Under the pieces are notes generated by a model that saw nothing but the letters and a program-made list of their open reading frames with translations, was not told the DNA's origin and ran no database searches. This document shows, piece after piece, positions 24,225 to 31,538 of a DNA stretch of 45,425 nucleotides (position 1 is its first letter; the number at the start of each line of letters is the position of its first letter). The stretch lies in NCBI GenBank assembly GCA_949738465.1, contig CATJBQ010000090.1, forward strand, positions 1 to 45,425. The letters are read 5' to 3'. The translations under genes and the position numbers were made by a program. The stretch is from an uncultured Lachnospiraceae bacterium (lineage in GTDB: Bacteria > Bacillota > Clostridia > Lachnospirales > Lachnospiraceae).

Positions 24225-25790
24225 TTATTGGCCTAATACCGAATACGCTTCTTTTGTAATCTCATTTGCTTTCTGTTCCAGTTCGTCTGCCACATCCAGG
24301 AAGGACTTCTGGCCGCTTAAGAGCACCTCGTCCCGGATCGTCACCTGAATGTTCTTATGATAAGCGTCATCAAATCCCGGTGTTACCTTATAACCGTCTG
24401 CGTAACCGTTTTCAAGATTCTCCAGCATATATTTGATACCCGGCTTCACATTATTAAATTCTGCCCATCTGTCAATGATCTCCTGGTCTGTGGTTACCGG
24501 CATCTGGCTGAAATTCAAAGGATTCTGGAATTTATCTTCCGAAAGCTCCGGATATTTTGCCTTCAGAGCGTCCATATCCTGGTTCTCCACAATGTCCATA
24601 CGCGCTTCGATTCCTTCTTTGGAGAAGCTCAAAAACTTCACAAATTCATATGCCGCTTCCGGATTCTCACAGGTGCTGGTAATGCCAATGGAATCTACCA
24701 CGAAGGGCGGACGACAGGGAGAGGTTCCGTCTCCGGGGATCGGATAGAAATCCCAGTCAAATCCACTGTAATCGGCGTTGGACGGGAAACTCATACTCCA
24801 GGCAAAATCCAGGTAGGTTGCGATTTTCCCTTTCAGCCAGGCCACAAACGAATCACTCTCCCCAAACCGCTCCATCAGGAAATTGGCCCGGGCCTCGTCC
24901 ACCTCCTGCCGTTCTGTGGAGCCTTCCTCATAATCCCAAGGCTGCCCTAAAGCATCCAGCTTCTCATAAATGCAGGCGTCTGCATCAATAATCTCCTTGG
25001 CCACAGCTACCGCCGCCTCAAACTCTGTGCCAAGCTCATATTCTTTTGTTTCCTCGTTAAAGCTTCCCCAGCCCAGTGCAGGGTTCAATTGCGGAGGAAT
25101 ATGCTTAATCAGGGCCAACACTTCTGTGGTTCCCACCATGGATCCTGGCTTTGTCGTTTTTTTCACAATGTCCTTGAATTCATCAACCGTCCAGTTATAT
25201 TCGGGAATTGCAATGCCGTTGGCCGTCAGAAGATCCTTGTTCACCATTATGCCATAGAAGTACATGGCGCCCGGCAGCATGATCACCTCATCGCCTACCG
25301 TTCCATATTTCACCAGGTTTGCCGGCAGACTGGCCGCATCCGGATCAGCGTCCATATAGGACTTTAAGTCGATGACCCAGCCGTTTTGATACGGTACGGT
25401 TATATTTTCCAGGTTGATGATGTCCGGCATCTGCCCAGTTGCCGCCATCTCCGTCAACTGCTCATTCCCCGTCCAATCGCTTCCATCCTTTGCAATCTCC
25501 ACGCGGATGTCCGGATGTAGCTGGTTGAACCGGTCCGCCATCTCCCGGATCATAACCGCGTCTTCCCATCCGGCATATGTAATGACCGTAACGTCTCCGT
25601 CCTCCCCTGCCGTTCCTCCGCCGGTCTCTCCGTCAGTATCCTCCCCGCCGGTTTCCCCCTGGCCGTTATCGGCATCCTGATTCTGGGAATCATTCGAAGC
25701 ACCCTGATCCTTGCTGTCTCCGCACCCTGCCAGCACTGTGGCTGCGGCCATCACTGTGGCCATAAGCATTGCAACTATTCTTCTCTTCAT
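24225..25790 (-). CDS. sugar ABC transporter solute-binding lipoprotein
   Basis: A 521-residue family 1 solute-binding protein. A lipoprotein signal ends in the lipobox LAGC (Cys23), followed by a low-complexity linker rich in Gly, Asp and Glu (to about residue 75). The rest matches CUT1 binding proteins (ITYAGWEDAVMIREMADRFN opening and a PFVVDSIGITSTCENPEAAYEF block). I chose the ATG at 25790 with AGAGGA ten bases before it. The ATG 13 codons upstream would add a charged tail before the signal. It is the second gene of the long operon, 94 bases after the GH4 gene. The pairing with permeases is not certain, because two pairs exist. The LplA/LplB/LplC/LplD arrangement of Bacillus is a fair parallel. 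Confidence 0.88.
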   Translation of the reverse strand: MKRRIVAMLMATVMAAATVLAGCGDSKDQGASNDSQNQDADNGQGETGGEDTDGETGGGTAGEDGDVTVITYAGWEDAVMIREMADRFNQLHPDIRVEIAKDGSDWTGNEQLTEMAATGQMPDIINLENITVPYQNGWVIDLKSYMDADPDAASLPANLVKYGTVGDEVIMLPGAMYFYGIMVNKDLLTANGIAIPEYNWTVDEFKDIVKKTTKPGSMVGTTEVLALIKHIPPQLNPALGWGSFNEETKEYELGTEFEAAVAVAKEIIDADACIYEKLDALGQPWDYEEGSTERQEVDEARANFLMERFGESDSFVAWLKGKIATYLDFAWSMSFPSNADYSGFDWDFYPIPGDGTSPCRPPFVVDSIGITSTCENPEAAYEFVKFLSFSKEGIEARMDIVENQDMDALKAKYPELSEDKFQNPLNFSQMPVTTDQEIIDRWAEFNNVKPGIKYMLENLENGYADGYKVTPGFDDAYHKNIQVTIRDEVLLSGQKSFLDVADELEQKANEITKEAYSVLGQ

Positions 25791-25835
25791 AACAATTTCC
25801 TCTCTTTCTTTTTTGATTTTATACTCCATTCCACA

Positions 25836-25854
25836 CCTGGGCCTTCTCCCCAGG
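25836..25854 (-). other. GC-rich hairpin between the GH4 and lipoprotein genes
   Basis: CCTGGG at 25836-25841 pairs with CCCAGG at 25849-25854 around a 7-base loop. No T-run follows on the minus strand, so it is more likely an mRNA stability or processing element than a terminator. Confidence 0.35.
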
Positions 25855-25884
25855 GCTAAGAGCCTCCGGCATGAATCTGGTTTC

Positions 25885-27159
25885 TTATAAACTGCTCTTG
25901 ATATAGGGTCTGTTGATCTCCCAGAGCTCCTCTAAGATCTTTTCTGCCGCATCGGTGCTGTTTATCACCGGATCCACCAGAAGCGCCTGCCGGGCCATCG
26001 CTTTGCTGCCATGCATGGCCGCGTCCACCGCCATCTGCTGGGCCCCGCACTGTAAGGACAGCGCCGAACGGATCTGCTGAGGCAGTCCGCCTACGTGCAG
26101 CTTCGTGATCCGGTCCTTCTCTACGACAATGGGAATCTCAACCGCCACATCCGCTGGCAGGTTGGAAATCGCCCCTCCGTTATATACCACCGCCGAGGGA
26201 ATGTTGGCCCGTTTTCCGGTATGGAGCGCGGTAATGACTTCGATAGCCTTTTCGCCGGATTTTGTCAGCCACTCGCCCAGTTCCCGCTTTCCGGAAATGG
26301 TATCCGCAATCTCCTGCTTCATCCGCACCCGGTCCTGCTCATCCCACTCAAAATTATATCCTTCCATACCGGCTTCATAGCCATAGGGAAGATATTCTCC
26401 CAGATGATCGTCCGAGCAGGTGGGCCAGAGATCGAAGGCATGGAACATTTTTCTCGTAAAGGGCCGGAAGCTTGCGTCAAATTCCTTCTCCTTCTCCCGG
26501 AATGAAGGATACAGGTCTTCTCCGGTCTCCTTATCCATGATGGATAAGATCCACTGGAAATGGTTCATGCCCGCCCCGGACACTTCGATCTCACGGTGGT
26601 CCCTGCCCAGGATATGGGCAATATCATACTGGGCCATAAACAGGCCGTGGCAGAGGCCGATGCATTTTACATTGGTATATTTATTTACCGCCAGCACGAT
26701 CCGGCTCTCGGGGTTGGAAAAATTCAAAAACCAGGCGTTGGGGCAAAGCTCCTCAATATCACGGCAGATGTCCATGATAAGAGGAATCGTCCGCATCCCG
26801 AAAAACAGCGCTCCCGGCCCTCCGTTTTCCCCCAGGCAATGCCTGATGCCGTGCTTTAAGGGGACCTGGAAATCATGCTTCCAAAGCTCACAGCGCTCGA
26901 TGGCCAGGCTGTTGACAATGAATTCCGCTCCCGGAAGCGCCTCCCGCCGGTCCAGATGCTTTTCAATGGTCAGCCCCATGCCGGATTTCTCATTCATCAC
27001 AAGAGCCAGCTCGTACATTCTGTCCAGATTTTCCGGATCGATATCCACCAGGGACAAGGTGCTTCCGGAAAGCTCCGGCGTGGTGAACAGATCCCGGTAA
27101 GTGGGGATTCCGAAAGACATGCTTCCGGCCCCTATAAATACAATTTTTGTTGGTTTCAT
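25885..27159 (-). CDS. GH4 family glycosidase with CHG motif (alpha-galacturonidase/glucuronidase type)
   Basis: A 424-residue cytoplasmic GH4 enzyme, which uses NAD+ and a divalent metal in a redox-assisted cleavage. The N-terminal dinucleotide loop is [10 protein letters not shown] (8-17). Substrate and metal residues show in NFSNPES (146-152), the Cys-His motif CHGL at 170-173 and MNHFQW at 198-203. In GH4 the residues after Cys-His track specificity: CHSV for alpha-galactosidases, CHE for alpha-glucosidases, and CHG for alpha-glucuronidase and alpha-galacturonidase (LplD-like) enzymes. CHGL here points to an alpha-linked uronic acid. It is the first gene of the long operon, preceded by a promoter and dyad at 27254-27293, and next to an LplA-like binding protein. 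An alpha-galactosidase role cannot be excluded. Confidence 0.83.
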   Translation of the reverse strand: MKPTKIVFIGAGSMSFGIPTYRDLFTTPELSGSTLSLVDIDPENLDRMYELALVMNEKSGMGLTIEKHLDRREALPGAEFIVNSLAIERCELWKHDFQVPLKHGIRHCLGENGGPGALFFGMRTIPLIMDICRDIEELCPNAWFLNFSNPESRIVLAVNKYTNVKCIGLCHGLFMAQYDIAHILGRDHREIEVSGAGMNHFQWILSIMDKETGEDLYPSFREKEKEFDASFRPFTRKMFHAFDLWPTCSDDHLGEYLPYGYEAGMEGYNFEWDEQDRVRMKQEIADTISGKRELGEWLTKSGEKAIEVITALHTGKRANIPSAVVYNGGAISNLPADVAVEIPIVVEKDRITKLHVGGLPQQIRSALSLQCGAQQMAVDAAMHGSKAMARQALLVDPVINSTDAAEKILEELWEINRPYIKSSL

Positions 27160-27253
27160 ACGGATATCCTCGCTTTCTTTCCTATATTTACATCTTTTTT
27201 ATGTTAAAACAAGTAATATTTTCTCTTATTTACCATCATTTTGAACAATAAAT

Positions 27254-27283
27254 ATAATATTCGTCTCGGCAGTTTCCTGCCAA
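27254..27283 (-). promoter_or_regulatory. candidate promoter of the GH4-led operon
   Basis: On the minus strand TTGGCA (27278-27283) and TATTAT (27254-27259) are 18 bp apart. Transcription would start near 27247, giving a leader of about 88 bases before the GH4 gene. This is the only plausible promoter I find upstream of the operon. Confidence 0.45.
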
Positions 27284-27293
27284 TATAACGAAT
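27259..27293. promoter_or_regulatory. nested dyad overlapping the GH4 operon promoter
   Basis: An outer arm pair ATTCGT/ACGAAT (27259-27264 and 27288-27293) encloses an inner hairpin GGCAG-TTTC-CTGCC (27268-27281). The inner dyad lies between and over the candidate -35 and -10 boxes, as an operator would. No T-tract follows, so a terminator for the PfkB gene is less likely. Confidence 0.45.
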
Positions 27294-27328
27294 CTCTCCT
27301 ACATTCTGGTATTATTATTCTGTATTAT

Positions 27329-27379
27329 TTCAGCCTACACCTTACACCACATTCCACTTCAGCCTACGCCTTGCGCCAC
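27329..27379. repeat. imperfect 22-bp direct repeat at the PfkB gene end
   Basis: Positions 27329-27350 and 27358-27379 are near-identical 22-base copies, 29 bp apart, differing at three positions. The second holds the last codons and stop of the PfkB gene, the first is a diverged copy beyond the stop. It looks like an old tandem duplication of the gene's end. Confidence 0.6.
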
Positions 27380-28513
27380 CGCCCATATCTGCCTTCCCGC
27401 AGCCGGTTCCCGCCGAAGCTCCTGCATCCATTCCTCTATAAATTCCGCCAACTGCGCCCGGCTGGGACTTTGGGCGTTTGTCACATAGTAGCCGCTGACC
27501 GCGTTCCCTACCGCCACGGCTTCCCGAAGATCCATTCCCACCGTCAAGGCACAGGCCAGGCCCGCATTGAAATTATCTCCGCCGCCGGTAAGGATCCGCG
27601 GCTTATGGTTATACCGGTTTTCCAGAAAATACGCCCCATCCTCCCGGAGCATCCAGGCGCCGCTGTGTTCATGGACCACGACAGACCACAGCGCACATTC
27701 CTCTGCAATCAGACGTATCCTCCTCTGTATGCTTCCTTCGCCGCCCAACATTCTGGCATAATGGTCAAATTCATTCCGGTTCAGGCTTAGCAATACCTTC
27801 CCAAAATCGGAAAACCTCCCCAACAGCCGGGTCAATTCTTCAAAATCCTCAAACCGTCTGCCTCCGCAGTCCGAAAGATCCAGGAAAAACAGCCTTTCCT
27901 TTGTCTTGTCAATGTTGGGCAGAAGTTCTTCAAGCAGCCCTTCCCAGATCTTGCCGCACCCTGACATCTCACTCCAGTTCATCAAGGCTATTACATCAGA
28001 AGTATCCAGAATCTCCTGTAACTGGCCCTTCTTCAAATGGGACTGCAAAACCTGATAGTCCAGCTTATTGATCCCCTCATTCTCCGCCAGCATCACCTTG
28101 CCGTCTTCGAATTCCAACGCGGTGCAGCATCCGGGATTCGCTACGCTGATAAATTCCAGATCCGGAATCTCTTCCCGGAAAACCTCGTGGAGGGACGGGT
28201 AGCCAAAGGCCCCGATACACTTCGTGGGAATCCCCAGCGCCGCTGCCGCCCTTCCGAAGATAGGTGCATTCCCACCCATCTTCTTCGTAATGGAATGCAG
28301 TTCGATGCTGCAACTGCGTTCTGCCCTGCCCGTGAGAAATTCGCCAAATTCCTTCATGGATGTGTAATACTCTGCCTTCCGGTCCTCCCCGATCCGCTTC
28401 ACCGGATGCGCCAGGCTGTCGACATATCCGTCGAAGCCAACCATAATTTGTGACTGACCACCTCTTTGTACCAGTTCCAGTTTTCCCAATATTGTTCCCA
28501 GCAATTTTTCCAT
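27359..28513 (-). CDS. PfkB family carbohydrate kinase
   Basis: A 384-residue ribokinase-fold sugar kinase. The substrate-side motif MGGNAP (79-84) and the ATP/anion-hole motif GGGDNFNAG near residue 312 are both present, the latter with Asp as catalytic base. The first Gly pair differs slightly from the usual GAGD. The protein is longer than typical members (about 310), mainly through an N-terminal extension and an insertion near residues 40-70. GGGGAG precedes the ATG by nine bases. It follows the ROK gene by 66 bases and probably shares its transcript. With the divergent AgaI-like isomerase it could phosphorylate tagatose-6-phosphate or another ketose phosphate, but the substrate is not readable from sequence. 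Confidence 0.82.
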   Translation of the reverse strand: MEKLLGTILGKLELVQRGGQSQIMVGFDGYVDSLAHPVKRIGEDRKAEYYTSMKEFGEFLTGRAERSCSIELHSITKKMGGNAPIFGRAAAALGIPTKCIGAFGYPSLHEVFREEIPDLEFISVANPGCCTALEFEDGKVMLAENEGINKLDYQVLQSHLKKGQLQEILDTSDVIALMNWSEMSGCGKIWEGLLEELLPNIDKTKERLFFLDLSDCGGRRFEDFEELTRLLGRFSDFGKVLLSLNRNEFDHYARMLGGEGSIQRRIRLIAEECALWSVVVHEHSGAWMLREDGAYFLENRYNHKPRILTGGGDNFNAGLACALTVGMDLREAVAVGNAVSGYYVTNAQSPSRAQLAEFIEEWMQELRREPAAGRQIWAVAQGVG

Positions 28514-28528
28514 ATTCCAATGCTCCCC

Positions 28529-28542
28529 GTTATTTAATTAAG
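28529..28542. promoter_or_regulatory. operator-like motif before the PfkB gene
   Basis: GTTATTTAATTAAG on the plus strand. The same 14-mer with one change occurs at 29900-29913, in the same orientation relative to its downstream gene and just before the ribosome site in both cases. It is a candidate site for the ROK regulator encoded between them. Confidence 0.45.
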
Positions 28543-28579
28543 TTTCTTATCTAATCGAGGTTAAGAAAAGGAGTTTGTA

Positions 28580-29731
28580 TCACTCCTCTCTTAATAATGT
28601 TTCAATCATATCCTTCGTAGCCAGTGACGCGATACCGATCAGCCCCACATTGGATGACAACTCCATACGTACCCGCACTCCAAGAATGCTCAGATGCTCC
28701 AGATACTCATTCACCCGTTCTACCAGCTCCTGTTCCAGGATCTCTACAATCCTCCCACCCAGCACCACATGGTTCAAATCCAGAAGAACAGTTGCGTTGT
28801 TGACACATTTTGCAAGCAGCGCAGCGACATGTGCCACACATTCTTCCTTTCTCTCAATTCGGAACTTCCTCTGCTCCACGTCGGCTTCCAGTCCAAATCG
28901 TTCCCGCAGCCTGCGGTATCCCAGTTCCATCTCCAGCCAGCCCCATTCCCGCTTGTCTGACCGGTAATTCTCGTCATAGGAAACATAGCCGATCTCCCCG
29001 CACATGCTCTGCACGCCGCGCCGGAGCCTGCCGTCCAGGATCAGTCCCGCTCCCAGCCCCGTCCCCAGGGAAATAAACAAAAGGTCTTCCTTCTCCCGCA
29101 TCCCGGCGAATTCAAACTCTCCCAACGCCTGGGCATTCACGTCATTCTCTATGTACACCTTCACGCCGTATTTTTGAAAAAGACGCTCTGTCTTCTCCGC
29201 CATATCGATCTCCTGACCGGCCTTCAGCAGTGGGCCTCCGGAGATGGTATTGGTGTGCTTATTATAAAATACCGGCAATGCGATTCCAATGCCGCCAAGC
29301 TTCTCCAGCGGAATCCCCGCCTTTTCAAACATCTCCTCAATCTGCCCTTCCCCGATCATATCCAGAATCAGGCCGACATCCTTCTCCACCATACGGCTGT
29401 CCTCATAGATCACCTTCCCGCGGATATCTACAATCCCGGCGCTGAAAAAATCTCCTTCCAGCACAAATGCCGCCACGTACATCAGATCCGTATTCAAGGC
29501 CAGCATATGCGGCTTCCTGCCCACCGCCGTCTCGCCTGCGCCGATCTCTAAGACCAGCTTCTGATCCACCAGGAAATTGACAATCTTGATAACCGTAGGC
29601 GCACTGATCCCTGTCAGCTTGGATAATTCCGCCTTAGAGGTGGATTCCTTCGCCCGCAGTAGCTGATATACATTTTTCCGGTTCATATCCTTAAGATGAG
29701 ATGCCAGGTATGCCTTCATTGTTTTTCCCAT
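28580..29731 (-). CDS. ROK family transcriptional regulator lacking the zinc motif
   Basis: A 383-residue repressor-type ROK protein. An N-terminal winged helix-turn-helix (about 15-65, with KAELSKLTGISAPTVIKIV as the helix pair) precedes the sugar-kinase-like ROK domain (GIGIALPV, IENDVNAQALGE, ISLGTGLGAGLILDG). The usual CxCGxxGC zinc motif is missing. The place is taken by MCGEIGYVSYDENYR with a single Cys. Such zinc-free ROK regulators exist but are a minority. It has a strong consensus promoter (29761-29789) with TTTACTAA repeats at the start site, which suggests self-control. A second ATG four codons in is an alternative start. Likely effector: a sugar or amino sugar handled by the PfkB and AgaI-like neighbours. 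Confidence 0.87.
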   Translation of the reverse strand: MGKTMKAYLASHLKDMNRKNVYQLLRAKESTSKAELSKLTGISAPTVIKIVNFLVDQKLVLEIGAGETAVGRKPHMLALNTDLMYVAAFVLEGDFFSAGIVDIRGKVIYEDSRMVEKDVGLILDMIGEGQIEEMFEKAGIPLEKLGGIGIALPVFYNKHTNTISGGPLLKAGQEIDMAEKTERLFQKYGVKVYIENDVNAQALGEFEFAGMREKEDLLFISLGTGLGAGLILDGRLRRGVQSMCGEIGYVSYDENYRSDKREWGWLEMELGYRRLRERFGLEADVEQRKFRIERKEECVAHVAALLAKCVNNATVLLDLNHVVLGGRIVEILEQELVERVNEYLEHLSILGVRVRMELSSNVGLIGIASLATKDMIETLLREE

Positions 29732-29735
29732 TTCA

Positions 29736-29756
29736 TTTACTAACTTTATTTACTAA
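29736..29756. promoter_or_regulatory. TTTACTAA direct repeat at the ROK gene start site
   Basis: TTTACTAA occurs at 29736-29743 and 29749-29756, a 13-bp period, just downstream of the ROK gene's -10 box and covering the expected start of transcription. This placement fits autorepression. Confidence 0.45.
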
Positions 29757-29760
29757 TTGC

Positions 29761-29789
29761 ATGTTACCACATTTGTGCAACTTTGTCAA
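29761..29789 (-). promoter_or_regulatory. sigma-A promoter of the ROK-PfkB operon
   Basis: Minus strand: TTGACA at 29784-29789 (perfect -35), a 17-bp spacer, TAACAT at 29761-29766. Transcription should begin near 29754. Confidence 0.75.
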
Positions 29790-29855
29790 TACTTTTTTTT
29801 ATTTTTCTTTGTTTTTTTGTTTTTTGACGAATATATCCTTCATCGGAAGCCAGGA

Positions 29856-29884
29856 TTGACATTTTTCTGTCCAAAGATTATAAT
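29856..29884 (+). promoter_or_regulatory. perfect-consensus sigma-A promoter of the AgaI-like gene
   Basis: Plus strand: TTGACA at 29856-29861, 17-bp spacer, TATAAT at 29879-29884. Both boxes and the spacing are ideal, so the promoter would be very strong unless repressed. This fits the operator-like sequence just downstream (29900-29913). Confidence 0.85.
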
Positions 29885-29899
29885 TATTTAATAAACCAT

Positions 29900-29913
29900 C
29901 TTAATTAAACAAC
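29900..29913. promoter_or_regulatory. operator-like motif downstream of the AgaI-like promoter
   Basis: CTTAATTAAACAAC, matching the reverse of the 28529-28542 motif at 13 of 14 positions. With TTTAATAAA just upstream it forms an imperfect inverted repeat with a five-base centre, the half-site spacing also seen in the XylR-type operator at 43628-43648. Confidence 0.45.
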
Positions 29914-29926
29914 AAAGGAGATCACT

Positions 29927-30661
29927 ATGAACAAGACAATGTTTCCTTCTTATGACGCCATGTGCCAACAGACCGCCCTGGAAATCCAGAAGGAGCTGTC
30001 GAAAAATCCCCGCCTGATGCTCTGCATTGCTGCCGGGAATACATCCCTGGGGATTTTCCAGGCTCTGATCGAAGCTTACCTGAACGGATCTGTCAGCTTC
30101 AGGCAGGCCAGTTTTGTTGCAATGGACGAATGGCTCGACATGAATGAGAAGACACCGGATAGCTGCGGAAATTTTCTGGTGGAGCATTTTTTGAAACATG
30201 TGGATTTCCCGTCGGAGCATATCCGGCTCTGGGACGGATGCAGTCAGGATCCACAGCAGGAATGCCGGGATGTGGAAGCTTTTATCCGGAATAACAGCGC
30301 TCACGGCGTCATCGACTATCTGGTTCTGGGTATGGGCATGAACGGCCATCTGGCGTTAAATGAGCCTGGCTGCGACTTTCGGGGCCGTGCCCACGTGTGT
30401 GACCTGGATCCGGTTACCCAGCGCGTGGGGCAGAAGTATTTCCGGGAGGGGGCTTCTCTATCTGGCGGCATCACCTTAGGGATCGGGAATTTTCGGGATG
30501 CCCGGCGGACGGTGCTGCTGGCCAACGGCTCCCACAAAGCGGCGGTTGTGAAAAAGCTTCTGGAAGCTCCTGCTGCCACTGCCGGTTTCCCGGCCACAGC
30601 ATTGTGGGAATTCGATGACGCGTCCTTCTATTATGACAAGGAGGCAGCTGCTCTGCTTTAA
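29927..30661 (+). CDS. galactosamine-6-phosphate isomerase/deaminase-like (AgaI/NagB family)
   Basis: A 244-residue NagB/RpiA/PGL-type enzyme. The phosphate loop AAGNTS is at 35-40, the DEW motif at 67-69, and the active-site block GMGMNGHLALNEPG at 135-148. NagB has Asp-Gly-His in this block. Here it is Asn139-Gly-His141, with Glu146 kept. To my memory AgaI-type galactosamine-6-phosphate isomerases carry the same NGH variant, the same DEW..D spacing and the GGITLGI block seen near residue 183. So AgaI-like is a better call than NagB or 6-phosphogluconolactonase. The product would be tagatose-6-phosphate plus ammonia. AAAGGAG precedes the ATG. It is divergent from the ROK regulator and convergent with the next gene, sharing a TTAA across both stop codons. 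Confidence 0.72.
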   Translation: MNKTMFPSYDAMCQQTALEIQKELSKNPRLMLCIAAGNTSLGIFQALIEAYLNGSVSFRQASFVAMDEWLDMNEKTPDSCGNFLVEHFLKHVDFPSEHIRLWDGCSQDPQQECRDVEAFIRNNSAHGVIDYLVLGMGMNGHLALNEPGCDFRGRAHVCDLDPVTQRVGQKYFREGASLSGGITLGIGNFRDARRTVLLANGSHKAAVVKKLLEAPAATAGFPATALWEFDDASFYYDKEAAALL

Positions 30662-30675
30662 GCAGGGGCTGCCTC
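30641..30675. terminator. symmetric dyad over convergent stop codons
   Basis: GAGGCAGC (30641-30648) pairs with GCTGCCTC (30668-30675). Inside, CTGCTT (30653-30658) pairs with AAGCAG (30660-30665). The structure is centred on the TTAA that provides both stop codons. No T-tract follows on either strand, so termination would be weak. It may act as a bidirectional pause or stabiliser. Confidence 0.45.
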
Positions 30676-31503
30676 AACCTCCATCCCGTCCCAGGCAATC
30701 TGAATTCCATGCTCCGCCGCCATCTCCGTAAATTCCTCATGGGGCATACAGCAGGTATGGGAAAAATGTGTACTGATAAAAATAGTGTCTTTATCGGCGC
30801 ACCCCATGGCCAGCAGCCGCCTTTTTACCTCCAGATTGTCCGCAAAGCTCATATGCCCGTCGTAACCGCCCCGGATGCCCATGGTACAATCCATGCTGAC
30901 CAGGTCGAAATGCATATCCTTAAGGCGCTCCCAGGTTTCCTCCGGAAACAATCCGGTATCGTTGGCATACAGAAGGCTTTTGCCGGAGGCAGCTTCCTTC
31001 ACGCTGTAAATCATACACTGCTCCGAGACGTCATGGCGCGCGCTTAAGGGCAGGATCTCGTAGCCCTCCGCCTGAAAGCTCTCTCCCGGCTCCGCCAGCA
31101 AAAACTTTACGCTGCCGTCAAGGGGCGCCCCGCCGTTCTCGTATTTCACCGACCGCTCTATAAACTGCCGGCATGTTTCATTTCCATACAGCGTCATGGG
31201 ATATTTTTCCATCCCCAGCGCATAGGGACCGCCATGCATGATCAATTCCGAGGGATAAAAATGGTCCGTGTGGCTGTGGGTCAGAAGAACCGTACGCACC
31301 TTTGCCAGATCCACCCCGTGGGCCAGGCTGTGAAGATAGGTATCCGGCCCCAGATCCATCAACAGATCCTCGTTGATGAGAACCTGCGCCCTGGTGCGGA
31401 TATTTTTTCCGCCCCGCCTTCTCGCTTCCTCACAGTCCTTACAATGGCAGAACACTGCCGGCCAGCCCTCGGCGGCCGCAGTACCTAAATATTTCACCTT
31501 CAT
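30658..31503 (-). CDS. MBL-fold metallo-hydrolase (PhnP-like)
   Basis: A 281-residue metallo-beta-lactamase-fold hydrolase. The metal motif HSHTDH is at 76-81, with further ligands likely at His in ARHD near 155, Asp in YANDTG near 180 and His in STHFSH near 245. The N-terminal Cys cluster (C19, C21, C24 in FCHCKDC) resembles the structural zinc site of PhnP, a cyclic phosphodiesterase. No phosphonate genes are nearby, so the substrate is open. ATG at 31503 is chosen for its AGGGAGG site. An upstream ATG eight codons earlier lacks one. The stop codon overlaps that of the convergent AgaI-like gene by three bases. Confidence 0.78.
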   Translation of the reverse strand: MKVKYLGTAAAEGWPAVFCHCKDCEEARRRGGKNIRTRAQVLINEDLLMDLGPDTYLHSLAHGVDLAKVRTVLLTHSHTDHFYPSELIMHGGPYALGMEKYPMTLYGNETCRQFIERSVKYENGGAPLDGSVKFLLAEPGESFQAEGYEILPLSARHDVSEQCMIYSVKEAASGKSLLYANDTGLFPEETWERLKDMHFDLVSMDCTMGIRGGYDGHMSFADNLEVKRRLLAMGCADKDTIFISTHFSHTCCMPHEEFTEMAAEHGIQIAWDGMEVEAAPA

Positions 31504-31538
31504 GTTGTACCTCCCTGCATCCTCCAAGCCCGGACCTT

